A DNA stretch of 64,000 bases, from contig NC_086286.1 in assembly GCF_963924245.1 (NCBI RefSeq), positions 43,923,546 through 43,987,545 on the forward strand, given 5' to 3'. Of this stretch, positions 26,263 to 37,020 are shown in pieces. The notes beneath the pieces are model-generated. The model made no database searches and had not been told where the DNA came from. It saw nothing but the letters and a program-made list of their open reading frames with translations. Positions within the stretch are counted from its first letter, which is position 1; each line of letters starts with the position of its first letter. A program made the translations under genes and the position numbers. The stretch comes from Chroicocephalus ridibundus. Taxonomy: Eukaryota > Chordata > Aves > Charadriiformes > Laridae.

Positions 26263-29200
26263 CTGATGAAAATTAAAAAAAAGGGTAGCTAAAGAAGGAT
26301 TTTCTCTGTAAATTTATAACCTTCTTTGTTATTTAAGTATGTATTTTAAAACACATAAATTCCATATCCTCTGCACTAGCGGTTCATAGATCCAGCCCGA
26401 GCTAATGGCACTGAGAGTTTTAACTCCAGGAATAGTTCATACATGAAGTTACAGAGGCACCAGGCTCAACCCCTGTTATCAGTGACTCACCTCAGATGCA
26501 CAGATGTTGCACATGACATGATACATTACATCTATATTGTTAGCTGAACTGTGATGACACTCTGAAAAAAGCACTCTGAGCAGAGGAAATTTAAGCTACA
26601 ACATCCATGGTAAAGCAGATCAAAATTTTTCTTGAATACAGTTGAGTTCAAAACAAAAGAAAGTTAAAGGCAGTAAAAATTTTAGCTATAATAGCACAAA
26701 CCCTACCGAAATGAATGTTTCTGAAAGTAACTTGTTTTAAATAATTTTAATTCTCCCAATAGGTACATCAAATATTTCCCAAGATTTACAGTACATCTGT
26801 GCATATTAAGCCATCTTTCAAGTATACCTGCAGTTATACAGGTCTTAATGTAAAATAAGTTCTCTTGCAAAATGTAAGATTAGGGACTCAAATTCAGTAC
26901 TACACTGGCCAGAATTTGTTTGGGGTTTTTTTTTGTTGTTGAAACATTAATAGCTGTTTGATTTTTTTCCCCAAAATGTAGTGGACCTTCCTAAATGACA
27001 GTGGGATTGAAATGGAAAATGCTCCATTTCATTTCCATTTCAGTAAATTCTCAGGGAAGATCCTTCTCTCATAGGGCTGAGAACTATTCCTCCCCTAAAG
27101 AATTAGCAGTGAAAGGGAAACAGATGTAGGAATAACACGTGCCTTCTGCTCTGACTGCTTTTACTCCAAATAGGAACAGCTCTATGCTCTAATTCATCGA
27201 GGGAAAGGCCTGTTTAAGTAAACATTTAAAATTAAACAGTAAAATTGAGCTTGATCATTCTTTTATAATGAAGCATCCCAGTCATTGTATTGTAGCATTC
27301 ACTGGCTTAGAGACATGATTATCATTAAGATAATATTTCACTAGAAAGGAGAGAAAAACTTACAGAAACTTCAACCTAAGAAGCATTAAAACTATTCTGG
27401 TTTGAAGAGTAAATAAGAATGTGTGTTCATATGAAGTTATTTTTACAAGTTCTACACAAAGGCTACATACACCAACTTATGTCTAATATACATACAAATA
27501 AAACCATATGATGTACACCTCCACATTTTCCTTACAGCATCTGAACTGCAATGTACTTTGAATGAAAGGAAAAAGACACAGGTAGAAAAACAATGAACAT
27601 TCCAACAGGAGGTAAATGTTGGCCAAAGGCTTCAACCAAGACAGAATTTCTCTTGTAAGATTTTCCTCTCTATAGGAGATAAATATTTCTAATTACTGAC
27701 TGTCAGTCTAGAAAAGTATCTGAAAAAAAGGTTTCAACACATGACACACTTGTATTTGCCAGCAGAAAGCAAGGATTGGTAGAATATACTCCAGATTTAT
27801 CCTCTTCTTTTCTTTTGCATTATTTATAAGCACAGTCATACTTGACAATATACGAGCAAAAGTAGGAAAAAGTGTGTTTATTGCACCAGTTTATTAGAAG
27901 TTGCCAGTCAGGGAAAGATCCAGCATAGAGAAATTGACACTTCCTGGAACAGGCAGCGATAGAAGTGTTTTCATGTATATAACCGAAAGATTCTCATTTT
28001 AAGACAAACTGCACTAAATGTGTCTTTAATAATTCCAGTAAAATTACTTAAATTACACCAAATATCAGTGGATATAAAGGCCTGGAGAGATCACTATAAT
28101 AACTGAGTTTGTCTTCCTGCATAGCATGCTCCAGAGAATGTCCACTGAGAAGTTTAGAGCCTAACAGAAACAGAGAGATTATTCAAGTTAGCCAGCACTG
28201 CCTTCCAGGCAGGTCTTGTTCAAGGACCTCAGCCTGTGGAATAAACAGGCTGTGTAAACAGCAGAGCATGGTGCTCCATCCTTAAGATCCAGAATTAAAG
28301 TTCTTGACCAAAACAGGCTCCTACTGTTTCTTGAGACTACTCAGAAACTACTAGTATGAAAGTCCTGAAGAGAGTAATGCAGAAATTAATAGATTAATTT
28401 GATACGCTGAGAAGTGGCTGATAGAAGGCAGAAGTCTGGCAGAAGTCTGCCAGAGACTATAAGCAAAACATGCTGCCTAGTTCCAGCTTGAGAGCAAAGG
28501 CTGTAAGAATTTCCTTTAGCACTGCCGTACTTGACAGATGAGCCAGGCAGCTGCACCAGATCAACCTTTTCATTATTTCCTTGTTCCATCCTGTCACTCA
28601 AGGGCTCTATCTTCACTCCTTCATTGTCAGTACATTTTCTGTTTCAGCTTGTCTGGCTCATCCACTGGGTCTGTTTATGCTTTTCTATGCTATATTTAAA
28701 AGTAATTTCATTTCCATTCTTAAAGAGAAGTGACTTGTTCACTACCGGTATTCACATCATCATTCAATGATGATTCCATGCTACTATTTTTGGGATCTGT
28801 CAGTTGGAAAATTCTTAATCCATTTAACAGGCACTCTAGTGGTTTTTTTCAGTGGTCATATTTTAAAACAGAAAAGTTGTATGATTGAATACTATACAGA
28901 GTTTTAAGTGTGTTATATTTATGCCTCTATACTTTTCACTCAGTCCCATAATCTCATAAAGAAATGAAACCGGGTTTTCTTGAAGTGACATGTTCTCCAT
29001 AACATCCCTGAATATTCTGTACTCATAGTTCATGTTCTGTTTATGCCATTATGATGCTGGGAAAGTCCTGATGGCTGCAATCCACTGGATTTATTCCTAG
29101 AACTACTGTGTTTCACAGCCTTTCTGTCTTAATGTCTTCAGGGCCCAGGCCTCTGTTGCTCTGGTTGAATAAGTCTCTGTTCTGAAACACCTTAAGAATG

Positions 29201-31898
29201 AGAACACTGGCTGGTAGAGGGTAGAGGACCCTAAGGATTATTCTGCAATTTGTTAGCCACCCTCTACACACGCCATTGTTTATCAATATATGGTATGTTT
29301 GGAGTCTGCTAACTTATCTCTGAATTCAGTACCTTACTTGATTTGCACAAAGATGCCTACAAATATATAGCTTGATTGATTAGCTAGTGCTAGTACTGAT
29401 GATGATGTTAAAACAGGTGAAAATGGCATAATAATTGCAGTGAGGAAAGAATGGACTGTTATTTCTGTAGATCTGAAAAAAAGAAGTGTAAGCCCTGCAA
29501 GGCAAAGGCAGCTTTCTCTCTTTAGCTATTCAGAAATTAATAATGAAGTATTTTTCATAGTTGTACTTTATAACCATTTGGTGCTGAGGTCTTCAACTAG
29601 TATAGTTCACCACATCTTTAATAAGAAAATGGTGGGTGATGATTTACACTCACTTAAGACATTGACCTTTGATTTTTACTAAGTGTTTAGATAAAAGCTA
29701 TTAAAATGCAAAGCTTCAGTTTTAATAAGCATATTTTAAAATAAAAAACCCAACCAATTCTAGACTTATAGCTCTCAAACAATCCCCAAGTTTATAAATT
29801 TGTAGCATCATACATTTCAACTGTCTAGAACGTGGAATTTATTCTCTCAAAACAATCCAAAATTTTATTTCATTGTGGTTTGGGATAAGGATATATAATT
29901 TCCATTTTAAGAATAAAATAGCTTAAAATATGTTCTGCAAACATGAAAGCCTTTTAACAACCATCAAAAAGTTCAACCTCAAGCTCAGCAATAGCTATTT
30001 TCATTCTATTTTCAGTGCAGTAGTTAGAGGAAGGATGAGTAGAAAGTAAATTGTCTAAGGACAGGATTGTCCTTAACAATTAAACGCTTAAATAAGAGTG
30101 TTAAATAAGCTCACATATTCTCTAAGACAAGGCAGAGCAGGAAGCAGAAAAGGGTTGTTTTTAACTACACCACCTGAAAATTTCACAATTGTGATACCAC
30201 AAAAGTGAATATAGCAACAAAAACAAAGTTACATGACATCATCAAATACCATTAAATCTTTCAGATGTAGAGCCAGAAGGATTTCATACAGTTGTATGCA
30301 TGGGTTTCTCTTTTCCTTTCACAATCTGTCAGCTCCCCAGTGTCCCTGGGAAGCCAAAGATTTCCTCTAAAAGACTTTACTACCCTGTAGTAGAGACTGC
30401 CATGTTCAGCAGTAATGATCCCAACTGATCCTCAGCAGCAATGATCCTCCACCCCAAGGGAGAGGAATCCAAACTATTTATAACCTTCCCTTTCCTAGGG
30501 AAGGCTGAAAAAGTGGAACCGTCTCAGCTGGGAAAGGATGGGAGAGTGGCACATGACAACAAAGGCAGCAGATTAGGCTAGGCCACACAGATCTGGTGCA
30601 GAGCTGAACAGAGTGGGTGCTCACAGATACTAAACAGTGTTATTTGCAGATGCTAAACTACAAGTTTTGACATGGTATCTGTTTGGAATCACAATCCTAA
30701 CAATTATGGTATTGCACCGTAATACTGAGAGATACCTTTATGTTAAAACATATGCTTCTTTCACATTTTTTATGGCAGAGATGTCCTTCAACAGTGCCTG
30801 ATTCTGCCATGGCTGCCAAGTATCATCCTACTGACACAGCAAAAAGACCTCCACATCTACTGAGGATTCTAAGTATATTCTAATTTTAATTCAAAGATTA
30901 GTGCTTTAGCGCTCAGAGAGGAAGAGGACTCTGCTGCTGCATACTGCCCACTGCAGCATCAGGCTGACCCTCCAGCTTCTTCCCCTTGGCATCTCAGGGA
31001 ACAAGCACCAAACATTGTTCTGATCCTACCTTTTCATATTTTGACTGGGGAATTTGTTCCTACAATCAAAGCAGGAACAAACTACTAAAATTCAGTCCTG
31101 TAATACAGCTGTAGGAGAAGCTCTAAGCTGATTCTAGTCAAAGTTTCCAAAAGTTGATATGTCCCAAAAACGTTTTTCATGGTTTACCTCTCTGCATTGA
31201 TTCTACAGTTTGGATTAGTCCTTGCAACAAATTAAATGCAACCTAGGCCCAGAGATGTTCTCTGAGTTGGAGCAGTAGGACCTGTGTTCTGGAGTATTTC
31301 TATCGCTTTTAGAACATCTACAATATGTAAGAGATAATCAATAAAATGCACTGCCCTCTGGCAGAAGATACCTCCATGGACTTTTAGAGCAAGGGTTCAT
31401 GTCACATTGTTAAGACCAGTGACAGTTCTCTTGTTGCAGGTCATCAGAAGGGAGGTCATTACATAAAGTCCCAGGGTAAAAATGAGCTTTTAAACTATAT
31501 ACTGTGTAGCCAACCAATCTACCTAGCAAGATGTAGAACTAGTTTTCACTAGTGATCTTATAATTTTTCTTATTTCAATTTTATAGTGACAATTGAAGTG
31601 TTAGATCTTAGAAGAAAAAATTCTCGAAATGTTATGGGTAAAAGATAATTTGGTAGAAAAAGCAACATTTATGTGAGGTTTCTTTTTATCAGAGGAAAGA
31701 AATCAAGTTACCTAACTGTTTCTATAATTGAAAGGAATAAATTGAACCTGTTTAACCTATAGCACCCTCTGCTATATTATGCAGAAGTCTCCAGGTTGGA
31801 AATAGCATTAGAATAATGCTTGATTTCTAATTATTTCACTTTAGTACCTCCTGATTTTTAATTCAAATGATATAATAGAAGGAGGAAAATTAACTTAC
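26263..31898 (-). other. WDR64 intron 5
   Basis: Intron of 5.6 kb between exons 5 and 6. It is AT-rich with a short inverted repeat near 27009-27040 (GAAATGGAAA / TTTCCATTTC) and a possible ancient CR1-like fragment near 28770-28840. No coding exon seen. Confidence 0.8.
28770..28840 (-). mobile_element. Possible ancient CR1/L3-type LINE remnant
   Basis: TCAGTTGGAAAATTCTTAAT followed by CCATTTAACAGGCACTCT resembles the reversed CR1 segment that normally reads 'cagttctcaatccac'. Very weak. Confidence 0.25.
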
Positions 31899-31928
31899 TT
31901 CAACACTGGTCGTTGCCATAACTTTCAT
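31899..31928 (-). CDS. WDR64: WDR64 coding exon 5, a 10-codon micro-exon (residues 164-173)
   Basis: Only 30 nt long, bounded by TTTTTTCAG| and GTTGAA|GTAAGT, both strong splice sites. It is phase 0 at both ends and encodes MKVMATTSVE. It fills exactly the short segment expected between the FNNQ of exon 4 and the D-x-x-WITGCD of exon 6 in the family. Its size makes it easy for gene predictors to miss. It could be skipped without breaking the frame, so a 10-residue isoform difference is possible (inference). Confidence 0.8.
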
Positions 31929-33911
31929 CTGAAAAAACAAAAATACGTGTCACAATAACAAGTTAGCAATTAAATTAAAAGTCTGGACCCAGTCAGCTCT
32001 CGTGTATCACAGGCAGAACAGAACAATGATAGCCAACGGAAAGAGTTTGTGGTTAAGATCTTCTGAGAAAGATCTTTAGCACATCTACTGTCTGTTCCCC
32101 TGTATATAGTGAGGAACTTAAACCCTCTCTTTCTCTCACAGGTATTTAATTGTTTGTTTGTTGGGTTGTTTTTTGTTTTTTTTTTTTACACTGAGATGCT
32201 GGAGTGAGCAAAATAGGTAAAAAAAATGCCCATATTTCCAGTGGAGTACGGATCATCTGTTCTGATGGAATTGTGCTTCTAATAGTTCTTCACAGCTAGA
32301 ACAACTCCAACTCCTGTAAGAGGTGGGATGTGGCATACAGATACTGTCTACTTGTCAATACATTGCTCAAGAACTCATATTTTTGCCCCTCCACCCAGAG
32401 CACAAGTCCCACCAATCAACATCTTCAGGGCAAGCATCTTCATATTCCCTTACCAATATGCTGCAAAACCAATCTAGACAAAACAACTCACTAGCTGAGA
32501 TTTTAAGGCCAGGTCTTTTTAAATCCTTGGTCTTTGAGATAAGAATGATGCAAAACATGGCAACTCTATATTTGCCTTTGTGATGTGAAGTCATAATGTA
32601 GCAACAGGACTCAAATGACTGCAATGATAAACAACTTGAGTTTTCTCTTGCTTGCATCATGATGCATCGGAGCAATTCTAATGAAGTCAAAAGTAATTTG
32701 CTCAGATCAACTCAGATCAGAGTTCATACCATGAGTAAAGGACTGCTGTCATAATGCCTTGGTCACTTTCAGAAGATACAGTTTTGTAAGTGGGATTTGA
32801 GGTCTTCAATTCACTGCATTAATCAGCTGTGTGTAAAATCATTTACACTGCAGCCATTGACGTCAGAGTGACATCAGTCCAGTCTATGAGGAGGCAGCAA
32901 TTAAACTTAAAAAGAGCATGGGGAGGTGGGGGTGGGGAAGAGAGCTATTTTTAGCATTATACTTTGTGAAATTATTTTTTGTAGGAACATAAGAGGGATA
33001 ATGCTCTGGAGGACAGAGAACTAGGCTTTCAAATAAATTATTTCAGTATTTCCCCAAACTGCAGTATTACTTTATTCCACATCATCCACATCATTCCATA
33101 ATCATCCACAGGAGACCTTTCTTGCTTTACACGCTCCTGTCATAAGCATTATGCACCAGTTAGCTGAAACCCCTAGAAAGCATCAGTACTGTTTTAAAGC
33201 TTTACTGCATTGTCTGAAACAATTTTTAATAAACTGCTTGCATTAAAATTGTACAACTGTAAAGTGCCAATAAACATAGATATGTACCTCATAGCATCTA
33301 GAAGTACATATCTCTAAATAGTAATATAACCACCTGGGAGACTCATTTACAAATTGTACTTTAATACCATCTTGAGCCTGAACTTCTATTTAAAATGGTA
33401 CAGATCTCCTTACAGTTTGCTGATGAGGAGAGTTACTGTGAAGCAGTGTCATGCAGACTGTCAGAAAATTCAAGACTTTCAAGCTTCTAGATGTTGCTGT
33501 ATTGAATAACTTCTTTGCAAAAAACTGGTGTTTCTGTCCATTCAAGATACCCTCAGTAGCTGTAGAGAATAGTTAATTCTCTGGTTTTCACTCTATATGC
33601 AAAAGTTAATTCCAATAGCATATTTTGTATTAAGGGATACTTCTAAAAAGAAATGCAGATTATTTTCTATTAAACTAACTTCTGTTAAGAATGTCTTTTA
33701 TTAGCCATCTCTACTTTTTATCAGCTTCTTTGGACTGTTCAGTAGGTTTACAATTGAAAATAATGTATATTTCCTACTGTACATAAAAAATAAAGAAAAA
33801 GTTAACTTTAATAAAAAAAAGATATCTAGCTTTTTTTTATGGGTAAGTTTGCATGCTAGTTCACTTAGTTCCCATAAGTACTGTCTAATGAAATAATAAA
33901 AACAGAATTAC
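31929..33911 (-). other. WDR64 intron 4
   Basis: Intron between exons 4 and 5 with GTAATT donor and TTTTTTCAG acceptor. The overlapping ORFs at 32323-32690 on both strands have no recognisable domain and are taken as chance. Confidence 0.8.
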
Positions 33912-34015
33912 CTGGTTGTTAAAAATAGTTAGCACTCCTTTCTGAGAGGATGTTACTGTGAAATCCAGATGGGGCACCTTCACTATACTCTTAATCACAT
34001 CTTGTCTCTTGACAA
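33912..34015 (-). CDS. WDR64: WDR64 coding exon 4 (residues 129-163)
   Basis: The 104-nt exon has acceptor TCATTGACAG| and donor AACAACCAG|GTAATT. With the single base carried over from exon 3 it encodes 35 codons and ends in phase 0. RQDVIKSIVKVPHLD, then SSQKGVLTIFNNQ, closely match the conserved WDR64/WDR49 stretch RRRDVIKSIVKIPHLD...SQKG..T.FN.Q and form an early WD40 blade. A second AG at 34062-34063 would lengthen the exon by 46 nt in an open frame, but it does not join the phase-1 end of exon 3. The shorter exon is therefore chosen. Confidence 0.87.
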
Positions 34016-34523
34016 CTGTCAATGACAAAATATTACTCTTCATTTTACAGACACAGAAAATCTAAACAAATAGAACTGTAATAGCAATAACTATTTCTCT
34101 TCCTGAAATGCATATGAGTACTAACTTCAAGGCTGCAATGCATTATATCATAGATTATCCTATACTTGATTTAAATAGACATGTTGCATTTTTAAATAGC
34201 ATTAATGCATTATGGATGTGCTAGTTCTTTCTACAGTATTTAAAAAATACTGAAAGGCAAAGAATAATTGCATAAATAAGTAGTCTGAGTCAGAAAAATT
34301 CATGATCTCAAAATAATTTAGGAAAATAGAGAACTGGGCAAGGCAGCAATGGAGTGTTCAGACACAATGAGTTTAGTAAAAAAACATGTATTTTGGAACA
34401 CAAGAAGCTTGAATAATAATCACAGACCTGAGATTATATTACTATTACTGTACTTTTTAAATAAAGTGTGCAACACACGGCATTAAAAAAAATTAGTTTT
34501 GGATACAAGATGAAGTATGTCAC
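34016..34523 (-). other. WDR64 intron 3
   Basis: Short 508-bp intron between exons 3 and 4, with GTGACA donor and TTGACAG acceptor. Nothing else recognised. Confidence 0.85.
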
Positions 34524-34626
34524 CTGCATGAGTAATCTGCTGTTTTTCAGATACAAGGAAAACCATGTTTTCTTCTTTCAGCTGGGAAGATACAGCATCA
34601 CTTTCTCCTATGAAATAGCCAAAAAT
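34524..34626 (-). CDS. WDR64: WDR64 coding exon 3 (residues 95-128)
   Basis: The 103-nt exon follows acceptor TTTGTTTAG| and ends CATGCAG|GTGACA, going from phase 0 to phase 1. It opens with IFGYF, which continues the WCE at the end of exon 2 into the family hallmark WCE-IFGYF. It continues with SSQLKEENMVFLVSEKQQ, matching the S-Q-x-x-E-E-N-x-V-F-x-V-S pattern known in WDR64 and WDR49. The motif marks the entry into the first propeller blade. It is separated from exon 2 by a 9.5-kb intron that contains two CR1 elements. Confidence 0.87.
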
Positions 34627-35572
34627 CTAAACAAACCAAAACAGAAAAAAACAAGCAATTTATAACAAAACTACTTCTGGAATATATGTTATTACGTCGA
34701 ATATTTATCTGACATTTTTATCATTTAATATTCTTTGAGTAAGTTTCCTAGTGTTACTTGCTTTAACCATTATCTGTCAATATGACTTTAGATTGCTGAG
34801 ATCTGCTACTCAGGCACAATCTTTCTTCATTGTTTGGAAAGAAGCCAGCATACACAGGGCTTCTGGGAATAAAACCCCTCTAATTGATAAAGCTGTTAGT
34901 ACAGCTTTGCCTTGTAATGATTGTTTGTAAATAATAATCTTCAATTTCCTTTTTCCAGTTTTACCTAGTTGTGCTTCCTCAACTAGACCTCAGCTAGAAG
35001 AAAAAACAGTAAAAGGCAGACAAAACAGACTTCTCTGTGCTTTTAAATGGAGAGATTCAAATTAGCATGGTGGTTTAACCTACACAGAAGAGCAGCTTTT
35101 CCATAAAGATATGTAGATTTCCATTTGCCTGAAAAAATTGAATATAAAGTCCATTTTTTAAAATTCTTTTTCAGCCATCTCCCTGAGCCTGGCAATGTTC
35201 CACGTACTGATCATGATGGAGATCCCCACACAGGATATTCAGGTGAGTAGCTCATTTTTGTTCCAGGGTGTGACAATACTTCACCTGAAATGCTCTCTAA
35301 ACCTCAAGCTCTGTGTCTAAGAGTAGGTTAGTAATTTCCTCAGGAAATGAGTTCAGCCCCATTCAGCTGTACAGATATTTTTTAATCTCCTGCCTCATAT
35401 TATGGACATTATAAATACTCATTTTTGTTCCTGAGTACTAAAAGCAATGCCCCTTTGGATGCAAGGCAAAACTTTGCACTTTTTTCTAGTTCAACATTTT
35501 TCATGTTATACAACAGAACTCTCTCATTTTTCTTCTTTGAGAGATTCAGATGTACATCATTCAAAAAAAAAA

Positions 35573-35586
35573 AAAATTCTTACACA
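35573..35586. repeat. Poly(A) tract
   Basis: Fourteen consecutive A in WDR64 intron 2. It disturbs the reading of the two overlapping ORFs around 35425-35920, which are not considered genes. Confidence 0.8.
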
Positions 35587-36099
35587 ATGTTACTCTTCAT
35601 CTTTCACTTCACAACTCCCTCCTTACCATACATACAATTATCTATCATACATCATCAGTCAAGACATCATGTGTCTATTACAGCTTGTTACATTCCTCTT
35701 TCTAGTTTCTTATAATATCACCTTGTCTTTCCATCCTGTATCCAAACAGGATGCAAGATTTAGTATCCTAAATTCCAGGTGTGTGCTCCTTCTGCAAAGT
35801 CATAATAACATGATCTTCGTAATATCCAGCATGAATCAAAAAATGGTAATACTAGTAATTCGTACAGATGGACTCTCTTCCTTGTTACAGCATTTTCACA
35901 ATTGGTTCTCACTGTTTTAAGTTACATCTAAATCCCCCAATTTTTTAGTATTAAATAAAAGGGTTCTGAAAGAACTGCCGTGTCAAGAACATTATAATGG
36001 AGCATTTCCCCCCAAAATCAAGGATGTATCCTTTCCACTATCATCAGTTAATATTCTTGTAGCAGGTTTGCACCTATAATATGTATAAAGACAGTGTTA

Positions 36100-37020
36100 A
36101 CAGAATCACAGAATCACAAGGTCATGAGGTTGAAAAGGACCTCTTGGGATCATTTAGTCCAATCCCCCTGTCCAAGCAGGGTCAGCTACACCAAGTTGCC
36201 CAGGACTGTGTCCGGTTGGGTTTTGAATATCTCTAAGGATGGAGACTCCACAAACTCTTGGGCAACTTGTTCCAGTGTTTGGTCACACTCATGTCCACAT
36301 ATGTGTTCAAATGGAATTTCATGTGTTTCAGTTCACATCACAGAATAGTGCCCATTGCCTGTCAGCCCATTTCTCTAGCCTGTTGAGGTCCCTCTGAATG
36401 GCAGCAGCACAACCCTCTGGTTTATCAGTCATTCCTCCCAGTTTTGTATTTGCAAATTTGCTGAGTGCACTCTCTCCCATTGTCCAGGTCATTAATGAAG
36501 ATGTTAAACAGTATTGGCTCCAATATTGACCCCAGCACGCCCCACTAGTGACTTGCCTCCAGCTGGGTTCTGTATCACTTAGAGGTTCAGCCAGTATTCT
36601 TTCCACCTCATTGCCCACTTATTTAACCCTTACTTTGTCACCACATCTACAAGTATGTTATGGGAGACAATGTCAGAAACCTTACTAAAGTTGAGATAAA
36701 CAACATTCACTGCTCTCTCCTTACCCACCAAGCTAGTCACCTCATTGTAGAATCCTATCAGGTTGGTTAAACATGATTGCTATGATTGCCCCTTTGTAAA
36801 TCCATGCTGACTACTCCTGTTCACTTTCTTGTCCTGTGTGTGGTTGGAAATGGTTTCCAGAATTAATTGCTTCACCAAGAATCAAGGTGAGGCTAGTTGT
36901 TCTGTACTTACCTGGATGCTTTCTCTCACATTAATTGAAGACAGGACTGACATTTTGCTTTCTGAAGTGTATGTTCCCATTTTCCAGGCAGTGGAGAACA
37001 AGCCCTTCACCTTTCTGGGA
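36100..37020 (-). mobile_element. CR1 LINE, degraded, with reverse-transcriptase remnant
   Basis: 36100-36345 is a reversed CR1 3' end (AATCACAGAATCACAAGG, then AAGGATGGAGACTCCACAAA). From about 36346 it continues into ORF2: the minus-strand frame 36328-36618 reads WRQVTSGACWGQYWSQY, then a SKFANTKLGG stretch, matching the CR1 RT segment VTSGVPQGS...FADDTKLGG. In the expected DD catalytic position the frame reads N, and several frames are broken, so it is dead. The 3'UTR and ORF2 pieces are joined without the usual intervening sequence, pointing to an internal deletion or two nested copies. Confidence 0.85.

Noticed and set aside
32323..32690. Overlapping ORFs on both strands
   Set aside because: No motif on either strand; they mirror each other within WDR64 intron 4.
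34016..34061. Longer version of WDR64 exon 4 using the acceptor at 34062-34063
   Set aside because: The frame is open, but it requires a phase-0 upstream exon; exon 3 ends in phase 1, which fits only the acceptor before 34015, and that version aligns to the family without an insertion.
35425..35920. Two overlapping plus-strand ORFs (96 and 157 codons)
   Set aside because: The frames shift against each other across a poly(A) tract, with no domain; intronic low-complexity sequence.
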